NCBI GenBank assembly: GCA_002118135.1 | Contig: BDIU01000151.1 | Coordinates: forward strand, 62,358-126,357 | Source of the DNA: Trebouxia sp. TZW2008 | Lineage: Eukaryota > Chlorophyta > Trebouxiophyceae > Trebouxiales > Trebouxiaceae | Direction: 5' to 3' | DNA length: 64,000 bases | Made by a program: the position numbers and the translations under genes | Shown: in pieces, positions 10,730 through 28,335 of the stretch | Layout: each line of letters begins with the position of its first letter | How positions within the stretch are numbered: the first letter of the stretch is position 1 | The notes under the pieces: generated by a model | Told to the model about the DNA's origin: nothing | What the model saw: only the letters and a program-made list of their open reading frames with translations | Databases searched by the model: none

Positions 10730-12474
10730 ATGGCTGGCATCACCACTGACCCCAAGGAGCATCTGAAGGTCAGCTTGAATTGCACCTTTCTTGCCGCAGC
10801 ATGATGCGGTACACACAGCCGATGCTCAAGTGTAGTTGTCAGACTCTACTTTGATTGCAGGCCCTGACTGGCTTTCTCAAGCAATCCGATGGTCGCGACA
10901 AGCTGACAGCAGCTGTTCAGGTGAGCGTGCAAGCATTGAATATGCTGACTCTTCCTGTGTAACAGCAAGTGACTCAGCTGGCAGCGCTTTACTGCAGTAT
11001 GCTGCTATGTTTGTTTCTGCTGGGGAAGCAGGAGATGCCAAGAAGGTTCAGATATCTGTGGCTGCTGCCAGGAAAGTCTTCAGGATATTCAGGGTAATCC
11101 AATAGTGCTTCACAATTCACGCAACAGATCAAGCGCTTCTTATGCTCAAGAGCTCTCCCCTGTGTCTGCCTCAGCTGCATGCATGGTCAGATATACCTTC
11201 TGGTGTTGGCATGCCTGCGTTGATGGTTTGCATCTGACATTCCTGATGTTTGCAGCCGCTAGAAGCTGCCTCACCGGTGCTGCTGAACCCTGCACTGAAC
11301 CCCAAGAAGCCGCTGATCATAGAGCTCATCAACAAGGTAAGAAAGCCTGCTGACTGCAAATTGCAAAATGCTCAAGCTGCAACAAGGACACTCTGAGAAT
11401 GTTTTCTGCTTGCTTGCAGCTCAAATCTGTTCTGATGGCTATCTACTTTGCTGGTGACCATGTGGTTTGGGCAAGTCAGGCTGGCATATATACAGACAAG
11501 GAGGGCACAGAGAAGTGTGTCCCCATGCATGCTTGGTCTCAAACCACAGAAAGTCCCATGCACTAGCACAACTTGTCTTTGCACACAAGTCTTGCAGCGC
11601 GCTTTGGTCTATGCGCAATCATCAACCATCTGTATCATCTGTACGTGGTATGTAAGCTCGAGCACTAGATGTTGCACTGTTTGAGATCGCTCTATGCAGG
11701 GCATTGGTGCTGCAAGTCTTTGCGGCAATCCTGCTTGCCACCTGTGACCTGCACGCCGCCTGCTGATTCTATACGCTTGCTGCAGAGCTCAGAAGACTTC
11801 GCTGTGGGGCTGGGCTCTGGGATCAGTGTGTACAGTGGTGAGTGAGTGCTATGAGGTGCTGCAGCTGTCCAAGCCTCCCAGCACCAAGGAAGGCCAGGAA
11901 GCCTGGGAGATCAAGAGAATGAAGGCACAGCAGGAGATCAACACCCGCTTGATCACTCTCATCCATGCCTTGTTCCAGGTCAGCAAGACTCAGCAGTCAC
12001 TGCCATCACTGAGAAAGTCGACTGCTGCTTGTCTTGCGCTGTAGCATTGACTCAAGCACAGCGTAGGCACTGCTGTTGTCTGGGTGCTCTACACCTGTGC
12101 AATCTACTCATCATCCTGCCTGATTTTGTTTGGCGCAGATGCTTGCTGCTTGCTGCTGAAGCTGCTCACAAGCTTGATCTGGTGATCTCATCAGTGACAT
12201 CAGCGGTCTTTTGTGCTCAATTTTACACACAGTGTCCCTTGCCAGTCTGACCTTGACACTGTTTTATGTGCAGACACTGCTAGCAGTGGGGCTGCTGCAG
12301 CTGCGCCCCATGAAGCCACGCACTGTGGGCCTGATTGGTGTCATTGCATCTGTGATGAACTGCTACATGCTTTACCCAAAGCTGCCACCTCCAGCTCTCA
12401 CACCACCCAGGAGCTATGCAGAGGCCGCATCAACACAACAGCAGCCGCCAAAGGTGGAGCTGAAAAAGGCTTAG
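10730..12474 (+). CDS. PEX11: Peroxisomal membrane protein PEX11
   Basis: Seven exons: 10730-10768, 10861-10920, 10998-11093, 11256-11336, 11420-11514, 11786-11978, 12274-12474; about 254 aa, the usual PEX11 length. PEX11 proteins insert in the peroxisomal membrane and drive elongation and proliferation. Recognisable pieces: FLKQSDGRDKL and QYAAMF at the N-terminus, ARKVFRIFR, DHVVWASQAG, SLWGWALGSVCT and the C-terminal GLLQLRPMKPRTVG with LPP near the end. The 295-bp last intron contains an attractive but frame-incompatible stretch near 12140-12185; direct joining of exons 6 and 7 gives the better family match. A TGTAA signal follows. Confidence 0.9.
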
Positions 12475-12519
12475 GACAGCAGATACACGTGTATACATAG
12501 TTGCTATACAGTTGCTCTG

Positions 12520-12524
12520 TGTAA
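12520..12524 (+). terminator. TGTAA poly(A) signal, PEX11 gene
   Basis: TGTAA lies 45 bp after the stop codon, a plausible green-algal polyadenylation signal. Confidence 0.4.
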
Positions 12525-13062
12525 TCAGGTCATGGCACACCCCACCTTGCATGCTTCAAGACAGCTTTTGATGTGTTGTTGCCATGTTTGGTAGCATCAT
12601 GAGCATATTGCTGCGTGGAGCTCTTCTCTATGCACTGCTGAGTGGCTTAGCTTTAGCTTGCGACAAAATCGCTTATGTGCTGCAGTCTTGTCCCGTACGC
12701 CATATGCACAAGTGTCTAAAGTGTATAGGTTGTTGCTCCAAGCTATGTCCCTGATCTTCGATTTCTTAGGCTAGTCAAACTTTTGGTGCACGTTCTGGTA
12801 AGCAAAAAGGTATCTTGTTGCTCAAGTAGGAACTGATCGACCTTTTGTTGCTGTAAATGCGACATAATAACGCATACACATATGGATCCATAAGGGTATT
12901 GCAGCTGGTGCGTTTATTTGTCAGTCTAAAGACTGTCTACTTCAATACAGCAATGTAGAGCGCAGTATGCTACACACTGCAAGGCTAACAAATCTAGAGA
13001 TCTCAATGTGCTTAACATAAGCCTAGGAGCGCAAAAAGTACAGGTCTATCACTGTATTGGGG
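12525..13062. other. Intergenic, convergent 3' flanks
   Basis: Lies between the PEX11 3' end (+) and the nucleoside transporter 3' end (-). It is AT-richer than its neighbours, and I see no coding or structural feature. Confidence 0.5.
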
Positions 13063-16000
13063 CTAGACATCCACCACACCGCCAAACAATATTGAGGCCA
13101 AGATGACAGCAAACAACAACCCCGCGCAATGTGATACTTGAGAGGTGATAGCCATCAGGCCTGCTGCGTTTGCTTTGTGGTTGGCTGCCACACAGGTCGG
13201 TGCAACCATGTAGGAGCAAGTATTCAGATAGCCTCCCAAAGCCCACAGCACTGTGACATAAGCTGCATCACCCAGCTTTAATTAATGCTTTTAAGTCAGA
13301 ATGATCTCAAGCCTTTTGCATGTCAACAACGGCTCGCTCACTTTGCAGTTTAACACCAAGGTGATCATGCTGCATTAAAGCTCACATTGACTATGCTGAA
13401 TACAGCACACAGGTGCTTGTCCATGCATGCTGATGCCGGTACTGTACTTTGCATGAAGCAGGTGCAAGGGGTATGTATATGAGCTTGCGACCAAATGCCA
13501 GCACATCATGAGAAGCAGTCATGCCTAGGTCACAGGCGCTGATGCAGCAACTGCAGCGTCCCCTGACATGCAAAAGTCATGCTGCACTTACCAGTTGCGG
13601 CCGCATCACTGTGCCACTGATCTCCACTTTTGAGGTAGACAAAGCAGACAGGGGCTGCAGCAAGCTTGACAAAGCCTAGGTACATGAGAATGTTGGGTGA
13701 CTCAATGGCAAACATTTTCCACTTTGGTAATGTTCTGCCAACTAGGTTGGCAATTATTGTGCCAAAGAAGAGAACCTGCAGGCAACACGATGTCAGTCAA
13801 CAAATTGTCAGTACATATGTTTGACAATGGCACAGGGTTGAGAGGAAGGCCATTTGAGCCCAAGTTGATTGGGCAACATTAACATTCCTTGCCATGTATT
13901 GCCCATCCAAGCCAGTTCAATGCTGCATGTAAGTAACACAGCTTTGCAAAGCTGCTGCTGACAATGCAAAAGCTCTCACACTGTGCCTTGTGACAAGCAG
14001 ATTTACAAAGCTGCAAACACCTCACCTTAGGCAACAAATCATTTAGCCAGCCAGACGATGGCACATAGGTGAAGAAGGGAAACACCATGATTCCCACCAC
14101 TCCACTTAGAAACAGGGAAATCATGACTGGCCAGATGTCCTTGACAACCTCCATCGTCACAGAACCTTCCCTATGAAGTCCAACAGGGGAGTTCGCAAAA
14201 GGAGATGTTGGGGAATGGGTGCCCACTTGGTGTTGGGGCGGACTACTCAGGGGACCTGAATAGACACACTCAGCAGCTAACTCTCGCAAGCGACATTGCA
14301 TGATTCTGGACGTAGTCTACAGGCAACCGCCATGACCAAACATGAACTGCAATGAACATGAACTGCAATGAAAATGATAACACCCCGCTGTCATGAGCGT
14401 TGTCACCACGGCAATGATCATGTCCAGTCTGTCAGAACATGAGAGAGGGATTGTTTGTTAGGTAAGCTGCTTGGCACCATGTTACATGACGTGCAATGAC
14501 AGCATTGACCATGCTGACAATCAAGTCCTGGGAATGCAAGGAGCTGGTGAGCAGGAACACAGCAGGACACAAATGGGTGGCCTGGGAGCTGACCAGAGGT
14601 GACGGGAAAGGGGGAGTAGGCACTGCTGGGGGGAGAGCCTGGGTGGGCGGCAATCTGCTCATGCTCTGCAATAGCTCCCAGTGATGGCGCTGCATCACAC
14701 TTGAAGTTACAATCAATTGGGCACAGCAGACCACAACACACATGCATCTAGACACACATGCATCTAGTCAACTGAGAGAGTTGTGATGCAAAATGATGGG
14801 GCATGATTTGTAATGGGCCTTAGTGATGGCTCTGCAGCAGAATTATGATGCAATTGGCTTGAGACGATTGTTACACATGCATGTATAAGATGAAAGGGTT
14901 GTGTTGCAAAATGTTGGATGGTTGGGGGACTATGCTCTGCAATGGCTGCCATTGATGGTGCTGCACCACAGCCATGTCACAACAACTTTGAGCATCAATA
15001 GCAAACCATCAGACACATGCATCTAGGGCAATGGAAGGCAGCATGCTGCAAAATGGCTGTCTTGCTCCCTAAAGACAGCAGCTTGATGAAAAGTTGGATG
15101 AAATGGTTTTCTATCAATACCCATTGTTACGCAGCACTTTGTGCTGAGATGAGGCAAAGCCTCGACCACTGCCCCATCAGTGATCACACATGGCACACAT
15201 GTCAACGCGCTCACACTGGCCATGCATGTGCAGCAGCCAGGTCAAGTACAGCAAGCTACTGACATGAGTACACTTGATACAAGGACACTGTTGTTGTCTT
15301 GAAACTGCAATTTGGAACCGGTCAATGCGTCGTGACTGAATTGACGCTGCGGGGCAACCATGACCTGCTGTGAGGGTTTGTAGAAGCAAAAGCACTCCTC
15401 ACATCAAGAGACTGCTTCACCTGCAACAGCAGCTCTGGAGGCGCCTGTGACTTTGGCATGATAGGCAAGGGGCGCTGTATCTCTGGAGGTGGAGGTGACG
15501 GGCACTGAGATGGTGCGCCTGAGGCTGCTGCGCTGAGGACTGCTGCCGGTATGGGCAGCTGCTGCAGCTGCATCAGCCGGCCTGAAGGTGAAGGTTGCTC
15601 CACGCCGCAGAGCTGGCTTGCCTGCAATGCAGCAGTAAGGAGGTTGACAACAGTGATAGCACCTGTTGAATGATGTGGCGGGGACTGCTGTTCGTGTGTG
15701 CGGTCGCTGCAACAGCATTGGCGGGCCTGAATGTGAAGGTTGCTCCTTGCTATAGAGCTGGCTTGCCTGCAATGCAGTGAGAGTGATGCAAAGCAGGGTG
15801 AGAAGGTCTGTTGGGTGCTTTGGACAATGACAGCATGGGCAGCCGCTGCTGCTAGATCAGCTGGCCTGAATGGCAATGGCAACGACAACTGCTGTAACAA
15901 TCACATTGGCAATCATGACGTCAGTCACAACGACAATGTTGAGATGACAACCAGGACAATGGCGACAGTAGTGATGGTAGATGTCATGAAATACAAGTTC

Positions 16001-18131
16001 TAGCATGGTTCCACTGCTTGAAAGCAGGCCAGGGTGTACCTGTGGGGAGGGCCATGTGGCCTTCAACCAGGTTCTCCCCCTCAGACACAGTCTCAAAGAA
16101 GCCCAGGGGGGTGAAGCCCATCATGTGGGTGGTGGACAGGCTGCGGATGATGCTGCGACGGGGCATGCGCCTAGGCAGCCCTGCCTCTCCGCCCTCGCCC
16201 CCAACTGCCCTGCCCTCCTCCTGCCAGCATAAGTCAGGCACTAAAATTTTCACATCTTCTCAAAAGACAAAGCAACAAAAAGGTGTTGAGGAGCCAGCTG
16301 GCAGGCTGGGTGCTGAGCCAGGGCATGCGCCTAAATAGCCCTGCCTCTCCAGCCTTTCACCCAACCACCCTGCCCTCCTCCTGTCAGCACAGGCAATATG
16401 ACCAACATGTGCTAGGTGGGTGTGGTCTTGTTTTGCCGGGTCAATTATCTCAAGCATCGCGATAAGGACATCTCAAATATAGAAAGAGAAATTTAGGGTT
16501 GAGCTGGCAATATATGAAGCAGTAACAGACGTCTGCTGTATGGCCTTCTGTGTATAAGCTGCTATGCCATTCATTTGGCTACAATGGCTGCTTCAGCTTT
16601 CAGCGTGGCAGCAACAAAGCTTGAAGCAGCTTTGTAAAGGACTGACCTGCAGTCACAGACACCTCAAAGAGGTGACATGCACTAACAGACACCATGCAGA
16701 GTTGTGGTACGACAGCAAACACCGCAAAGACTTGAGATGCAGTAGCAACAATACCTGCAAAAGAGGAGCTGTGATGTCTTCTGGAGGCTCAAGCTGGTGG
16801 TACTTCTCAATGGCACTCCAATGCCGTAGCAGCAGGGAGAAAGCTGCTACAAAGCCTACCATGATGACACCTGCAGCAAACAAGTCATACCTTGTTGCTG
16901 CAACAGCTATGTATGTGTTTTATGCATGCAGGGCCAATGCATAGTGGTGTGACTTGGCCACGCAACAAGCTGATGCATTCAGCTGAGTGCTGTTTGATAG
17001 CTTGGCTGCAGTTGCATTGTGACTGCAGGTCAAAGCAGCTGTTGAATGTGAGCTGCCGTGTTCGAGCTTCATCAGGCAATTCAGTGACAGAGAAAGGATG
17101 ACCACGCAATACGTATTACATGCAACTGGCGTAAGTTGATACAAAAAATAGTACAACACTTTCAAATCCATTGCAGTTCTGCAGTGCAAAGTGCAGACAT
17201 CTGTTGCAGTAGTCAACACCTGCTGCAACTTCAAACAGGATGATGAAGCTGGTTCTGGTTGGTTTTGGTCCAACAGACAAGACCAACTCCAAGCCCAGTG
17301 CTAGAAGGCCACTGCCGACGCAGCCAAGACCCAGACTGATTGTGTTCTTGTTGGCAAAGCGTGCTACCATTTGGTAAGCAGCACTGAAAGCTATGCCGTG
17401 CATAACGCCAAGAACGATGACGGATGCAAGCAGCCACCTGCAACACACAGGAAACACTGGCACATCTGAGCGTGGCAAGACTTGTGCCACTCACCTAGCA
17501 CTGTACTTGAAAGTGTATTGACTATTGTTGTCATTGGTACATGAGCGTGAGGATTACTTAGGTGTCTCTGGCATAAACACAACTTTGCGTTGTCCAGGTG
17601 ACGGCCGCTGTAGCTGCATGAAGTGAGTTTTGAGCATCACCTGAGATTTGTTGGCTCAAATGGAATTGCAGCGCAAATGAAAGCACATCCTCCAAGCCCT
17701 ATCAGAAGTCTGACCAGGATTGTCCTGGCAACGCCTATGTAGACAGTGAACTGTGAATTGCTTTGTCAGCGCACCTGTCAGCACGCAGAAATATTGCCAA
17801 AAACCTCACCAAACTTCTGGTCAAGCTTTTCGTCATATTGACTTGACAGTCCTAGTAGAGGGATGCTGGGTAAAAAGTATGCTATATTCATTTGCAACAA
17901 TACTTGAGGCCCATACAAAATTTTGTAGTACCCCAGCTGTGAAATTATCGTCATCCATGCCATGGTGAATGCGAGCTGCACAGAAAAACTGACTGTGATT
18001 GAAAGAAGCGGCCTTGGCCGAGCTTGGCACCATGTAGGGCGTACCGAAATCGAGAAGAACTTGGCTACAGTCCATTTGCCACCCTTGATCTTGTTCGGGT
18101 TGGTGTTGGCGAAACCGCCCCCCCCAGACAT
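13063..18131 (-). CDS. Equilibrative nucleoside transporter (ENT/SLC29-like)
   Basis: Eleven exons: 18131-18045, 17975-17810, 17734-17641, 17437-17220, 16870-16755, 16220-16040, 15621-15421, 14665-14594, 14255-14026, 13775-13592, 13262-13063; about 582 aa with all phases compatible. The first half carries about six membrane helices (QLGYYKILYGP, ASVIVLGVMHGIAFSA, IMVGFVAAFSLLLRHW). A large hydrophilic loop rich in Arg, Ser and Pro is encoded by exons 6-9, then the second helix group (PVMISLFLSGVVGIMVFP, ANLVGRTLP) and the ENT C-terminal signature GGYLNTCSYMVAP. ENTs move nucleosides or bases across plasma or vacuolar membranes. The loop is longer than in typical ENTs. Decayed copies of exons 6 and 7 occur upstream of each. 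Confidence 0.85.
15690..15880 (-). repeat. Two decayed copies of ENT exon 7
   Basis: The start of exon 7 (15621, GCAAGCCAGCTC after ctgcattgcag) recurs near 15770 with a TAG a few codons in. Its TTCAGGCC...GCTGATxxAGCAGCAG section recurs again near 15870-15830. Both lie in the intron upstream of the intact exon. Confidence 0.7.
16318..16398 (-). repeat. Decayed copy of ENT exon 6
   Basis: Shares CAGGAGGAGGGCAGGG, GGAGAGGCAGGGCT and AGGCGCATGCCC with the start of exon 6 (16220) but has in-frame TGA and TAG. Located in the upstream intron. Confidence 0.75.
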
Positions 18132-18806
18132 GGCAATCACAGTCTGGACGCTTGCTACCAGGACATAGCACTGGTCACATTTGCAACATTGTGCGACGTG
18201 TTATTGGCGCTATATGAAGCGGACAAGACGAGCTGGCTGCATGCGTGGCGAGGCGGCCAGACCTAACGCATCATTCATCGCTAGTACGTCAAGATTGCGC
18301 CTACGCGGCGCAGGCGACAGCATCAACTGCAGCTGGCGCAACACATGAGTGAAGTTGCATGCGAAGTGCTGCTCAAAACGGAATATGGCGAGAGGTCAAC
18401 GACTCAAACTTGTGTCACTTTGAGCCTTCTTCTTCGCTTTGCAAGTCCTTGGCAATCAGAAGGCTTCCTCGCTGAACGCTGCACACTGGGCATCTGAGAC
18501 TGTGCTGAGGCGTGAGGTGTCAGATCTCTGGATCGCGAAGTCGTTCTGCAGCTGAACACAACCTGCCAGGGAGACCAGCTGGGCACTGCAGAACGCCCAA
18601 TTATCAGCCTGATACAGAGTCAGCATCACTACTGTCAACAGATCGATCAGAAGTTTGCATTACTCTCAGCAGAAAGCAGGTCTTGTGCAACGTAGCAAAT
18701 AAGCACAGCCGGGACCTTTCCACCTCAGAGCATAGTGTGTTAGTCAAACACCACCAAGACTCCTGAAGTTCAGAGCAGCGTCCCTCCTTGATTGCAAACC
18801 AGTCTG
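18132..18806. promoter_or_regulatory. Divergent intergenic region, ENT / methyltransferase
   Basis: 675 bp between two divergent starts. No domain-bearing frame; presumed to hold both promoters and 5' UTRs. Confidence 0.4.
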
Positions 18807-20236
18807 ATGAAGCGAAAAAAGGCCCGACCGCGTGCCATAGTTAAGCCTGTGATCAAATCCATGAAGCAAGCTCGCAAAATAACGTCAGGGTTTCACAAGG
18901 CTACTCAGCAGGTCAGCTATGAGCCAGTGATTTCACTTCTTGACCAGCGCCTGTCAACAGCCTTTACACCTCAGAGGTGCTACATCCTGCAATTGCGCCC
19001 TGGCTATCCAAATCATGCAAATGTCATATGCATGCAATTGCAGCTGCATGGATCCTCTAAGCTTTTTACAAGTATAAATAAACCTGCTTCTCTTGTAGCT
19101 TGAAGCGGCAACAGCTAACGGTGATGAAGCCAGCAAGGCAGCAGCAGAGGCTGAGCTGTCGGCGCTTGGCGGCAGAGCATCTTATCAGGCTGCCTCAGAG
19201 TTGACAACCTCGCGGCATCGCACAAGCAAATGGATGTTTTCCTTGCTTACGGAAATGGGGCTCAGGCCTACCAAGGGTCAGCCGCCACTCAAGGTCTTAG
19301 AGGTATGTGCTTGTGTGCACACTTGAGCTGAAACGCATCAAGCTTGCATGTACATCCAACCCTGAAGGCATTGCACGGATGCTCATTGCTTGCATGCGGT
19401 TGCACTGGGTGGAGCACAAGCTTGCACAAATCAGCTGATTGTGCTGCATGAATGCAGTTGTGCACGACCTATTTGCCAGTTTGCACGCTTGCAAAGCTGT
19501 TGAGGCAACAGCAGCTGGTCTGGTTTGCAGATCGGTGCGGTCAATACTCAACTTTTGAGCATCCCTTGGATGTCAGTCAGGGCGATTGATCTGCGGCCAT
19601 GTCTACCCAGCATTGAGCAAGCTGATTTCCTCAAGTTGGAACCATCAGCTGCTTTTGATGTGATGGTCTGCGCCATGGTGTTGAACTGCGTCCCAAATGC
19701 AAAAGGCAGAGGACAAATGCTGCTGCAAATGCGTGATCATCTGAGACCTGGAGGTCATGCGTTTGTAGTCATTCCCTTGCGGTGTCTCCAGGACTCGCCA
19801 CATATGACCCCAAAGCATTTTCAAGATGCTCTTGTTGCTGCTGGCTTCAAGGTGAATAAAGTCTGCAAGCTCAACAGTACTGCCTGGCTGCCTTGTGTAT
19901 CAGCGTGCAGCAGCCACCGTATTTGATGTCATGTATCACAGATGTTGCCGTCAACAAGGCTATGCCGGGCAGAATGTCGTAGGCTGGCAGCATACTGCAG
20001 CTCGCTAGTGCATGTCTCAGGGTTGCCTGCTGATACTGCTCTGAGGCTTGGCCGCTGAGATTCTTGTGCATACGCAGGTGAAGCGGAAGAAAGTGTCACC
20101 TAAGTTGGCCTTCTTCTTTTTGGAAGCCTCTAGCAGATCCGAAGCAGCTCTAAGCAAGTTTGATGATCCTGACAAAGTGATTGCTCGGGGTCATAAAACA
20201 AATGAGTTTGCACTGTGCTTTGATGCCAAACTCTGA
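18807..20236 (+). CDS. BMT2: BMT2/SAMTOR-family SAM-dependent methyltransferase
   Basis: Four exons: 18807-18911, 19099-19302, 19531-19851, 20078-20236; about 262 aa. In yeast the family methylates adenine N1 in 25S rRNA; the animal homologue is the SAM sensor SAMTOR. Visible family marks: a basic N-terminus with RKITSGFHK, LGGRASYQAAS followed by TSKWM, the VLEIGAVN SAM loop, IDLRP then PSIEQADFL, VMVCAMVLNCVPN, and a late PLRCLQDS. The C-terminus is basic (VKRKKVSPKLAFFFLE) as in nucleolar members. The first ATG is at 18807; no other upstream ATG is in frame. Intron 3 is 226 bp. Whether it modifies rRNA or senses SAM cannot be told from sequence; rRNA modification is more likely outside animals. 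Confidence 0.88.
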
Positions 20237-20912
20237 ACATTGGTTCGGACAGCGGAGCAGTAGGGCATCCCAAGCATCAACGGGATGTACATCATCAAGT
20301 TCAGCAACAATTGTTTCAACTGTCCCAGGCTCCTGCTACAACGCCTAGCGGCATACACTTTTCTTTTTTGTTTTCTGTTCTTTCAACTGACATTTTGGTC
20401 AATAAGATCATTGCCAAATCTAGATCTGCAGGTGTTTAGCATCAGTAGCTGTGCTGGTGCATGGCGGTTACAGCAGCTTGTGGATCACAGACATCTAGCC
20501 ATTTCTTGCAGTGATACACTAGGCTGTCTGTAGTCCATAGAGTCTAGCTCATGCTGTTTCTGTGCAATTGTTTTCACTTCGTGCCTTTACAAGCAGGCAT
20601 ATACCGAAACGGCAATGTGTACAATGTGAACACAATCCATCCACGTTTGTGCAGGGTTAAGAAACATTTGGCAGGCTGGGGACAGGCAAGCAGTGTCAGA
20701 CAGTGTCCAGTGCAAAGGTGTTGTGACTAACTATAAGATGCACGCTGAGTATGTTGAGAACACGGTCTCTTGAGCGCTCTGCCAACTTTACGGGACGCGG
20801 CGACTTGACCATGGATGCGGCGCAGTCGCAGTTGAATTCATTTGAGCAAATTGATAGAGCTCGTCATTGCGACGCGCGCCATTGACTCATGTCGTCCAGA
20901 TGAGCTGCATGT
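20237..20912. other. Intergenic, tandem genes
   Basis: 3' flank of the methyltransferase and promoter of the WrbA-like gene, both on +. No recognisable coding. T-rich near 20350-20400. Confidence 0.5.
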
Positions 20913-22957
20913 ATGGGCTTCAAAGTAGCGGTTGTCTACTTCAGTAGACGAGGCCGTTTGGTGGTGCTCGCCAACGTCATTGCTGCCGGAGCGAGACAGG
21001 TCCGATGTCAAAGCAGCTTCAGCGTCGCACAGTCGCACTCTTGTCTAGCTTTGCAGCTATGCTAAGCCTTAAGCAGCCTCCATCCGCGCTGGGCTCAAAA
21101 CGTGTGTCGACTTCTGGTCACGTTTGTGAACTTATCGCTGCAAAGGCGTGTGACATTAGGCTAGCCCGCCAGCATAGCGCAAAGAGCTCTACAGTAAAGC
21201 ACTTTGACATAGCTTGTCGTGCAGGTGCCTGGGGCTGAAGTGAAAGTGTTCAGAGTGACAGATCCTGTGCATGGTGACGACCCAATACAATTTGAGGAGG
21301 GTGTGCTAGACGCACCGCCCATCACAGAGCAAGTAAGCCCTGTCAATCCTGTTGCTTGCATATAGCGTCCATATATTCTTTCCTGTAGCATGCGTTTTGG
21401 ATGCGTCCTAAACTGCAAACAGCCCCTTGTATGTTGCAACATGTCAGTCAAGGTCTGCTTCTACCATTGTACATGCACGGAACTTGCCTGGCATGCATGT
21501 GAACAAATTTCACTGCTTTGCATGTCTGGAACTTGCTTTGCATGCGTGTCAATGTTTGAGTGCAGTTGCATGCTTTATATCTTGAGCAACAGGACGCCTG
21601 GGGATACCAAACAATGTCACAGTAGATGCATATGAATGTGGATTTCCATTGCAGGCTATTCTTGAGGCTGATGCAATTATCCTGGGTGCCCCTGGGAGGC
21701 AGGGCGGCATGTGTGGGGAAATGCGTTTGTTCCTTGACTCATGGGCAAAGCACCAGGCAGCGCAACAGATTGGCTATGGGGCTCTGAAGGTCAGGATGTC
21801 ACTCTGTTGTGTCAGTCTTGCAAGAAAAAGCAATGGCAAGACAAGGAAAGGAAAGCAAAGGCATAGACAAGAAATTGAAAGAGGTAGAAAAGAACAAAAA
21901 TGTCTAAGCCATTAGACATCACAACAAGAGGTTCTGTGAGTAAGCTCAGGATTGCTGTTCCAGAGGCAGCCATTAGCAGATAGTTGACCAATGCTGCGTC
22001 AGCCACCCCGTCCCCCCCGTTCCCTGCCTGCATCACTCTAAGTGTCCAAAAGTGGCCTGAGCTACGTGACGTCACGCCTTGACAGTGGATTGGAATGTCT
22101 ATACTAGCCCTTGATGTTCTGGCAAATGCCTGCTGCCCATGTCTCCTCACAATTTGGTTGTCGTGTTGCAGGGCAAGGTGGGAAGCGCTTTCACAAGCGT
22201 AGGTGGACATGAAAGAGGCTTCGGCGGTCATGAAGCTATACTGCAATCTTTCCATGCCACCTTCCTGCAACACGGCATGGTGTGCATCATTCCTGCATTT
22301 GCCTTGTCTTCAACGAAACGGAATCAAAGCAACCTGCCTGGTGCAAGTATCAATTGTGTAGCGTGCCTGACAATGTGCAGAATGCACAGCTGCATACTAG
22401 TTTGCCAGTAATGTCTGGAAGGTCGAAAGACAGCTCATATTGTTATCAACCAGCAAGAGCCAGCTCGTATTCTGCTTCCAGCACGCAATCACACCAGTCT
22501 GGCTTCATAAGCGAGCTAGTGATCGCATCCAGCATCTTGACAGGATTCTCCACCCTGCTGTCATGAGACTAGTAGGGTGAGACTAGTAGGATGTTTTCAC
22601 AATGCTGTCGTACATTTGACTATCTCACTGTGACTTATGTCAACAGGGTGCTGTGATGTGCAGATAGTTGTGGGCAACCCTCCCAGCAGCCTGATGGAAG
22701 ACACAATGATGGCCTCACCATTTGGAGTGGTCATTGCTGGTAAAGATTGGACCACCAGTCATCCCTCCTTGAGTGCTTCAGAGGTGAAGCTGGCCTACAG
22801 CATGGGCGGCTGGACTGCTCAAATTAGCCGAATGCTGCATGATGCTGATGTTGATAAGCTAGACACCAACATTTCTCCACCTGCTTCTTTGCCCATTGCC
22901 ATCAGCAGAAGTGATAGAACTAATGCAGCTGGTTATGCGGCGAGTTATCCTCACTGA
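20913..22957 (+). CDS. WrbA-like flavodoxin-fold NAD(P)H:quinone oxidoreductase
   Basis: Five exons: 20913-20999, 21225-21332, 21655-21789, 22172-22279, 22664-22957; about 243 aa. The FMN phosphate loop is VYFSRRGRLVVLANV near the N-terminus, a departure from the usual YYSxxGHT. ADAIILGAPGRQGGM is the second flavin-binding strand-loop. LKGKVGSAFTSVGGHERG and the HATFLQHGM segment are strongly WrbA-like, and SPFG...IAG with a later PSLSASE follows the family pattern. WrbA-type enzymes reduce quinones by two electrons, protecting against semiquinone radicals. The C-terminal ~45 residues extend beyond bacterial WrbA. The R/RL replacement in the P-loop could change FMN affinity. Confidence 0.82.
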
Positions 22958-23645
22958 GACATGCTCACAATAATGAGTGAACGATGGGTCCATGCTCCAT
23001 GCTCACCTTTCTTGCCAGTTGTTAGCAAAAGTGACAGAAATAAAGCATTTTTTTTTGGACATCACATCTGACATCTGGTGAACTTCCTTGTGGCATGCAA
23101 TCAGCATGCAACTCAAGTGATAACAATAGTGCAGCTGGTTATGCTGCAGCCCACCCCTCATGAAAACCACTAAGCTGCAGCCATTGGCTTCGATCTTTCG
23201 GTATGGTATAGAGTAGTTGACCAGCTGAGGGTGCGCTTGCATGGGCATTATAATTATATATGCAATCTTGCAAGCTACTTTGTTGACAGGCCAAGTGACT
23301 GTGATCAAGCTTACATTTGACTGGTGACAAATGACTGGACAAATTAAATGAAGGACATATCTGGAGCATCTGTTCAGGCATGCGTTGTAAACAAGCAGAG
23401 GACCTGGTGCATTTGTTGCAATGCAGGACGTGCAGCACAATAACTGAAAGCATGTTCTACGTTGCTGTACAAAATAAAGGTACTGGTATGCCATCTCCTG
23501 CTAGTTGCCAAAAAACTAAAACAGCAACCTACTAAAGCGTAGCTGTTACACCTGCAGTATGATGTGAAAGCTGTACATCTATCAATACGGTTGATGTCTA
23601 AGAATGCCATCATATGTGTGACATCGTTGTTGGCCTGAACACCAT
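22958..23645. other. Intergenic, convergent 3' flanks
   Basis: Lies between the WrbA-like gene (+) and beta-tubulin (-). Several long open frames on the minus strand here show no domain and are not splice-linked to either gene. Confidence 0.5.

Positions 23646-28335
<4,690 letters not shown>

Noticed and set aside
12140..12185. Possible extra PEX11 exon (LLAAEAAHKLDL in one frame)
   Set aside because: Its phase does not fit exon 6, the fitting frame has a stop, and joining exon 6 directly to 12274 gives the better family match.
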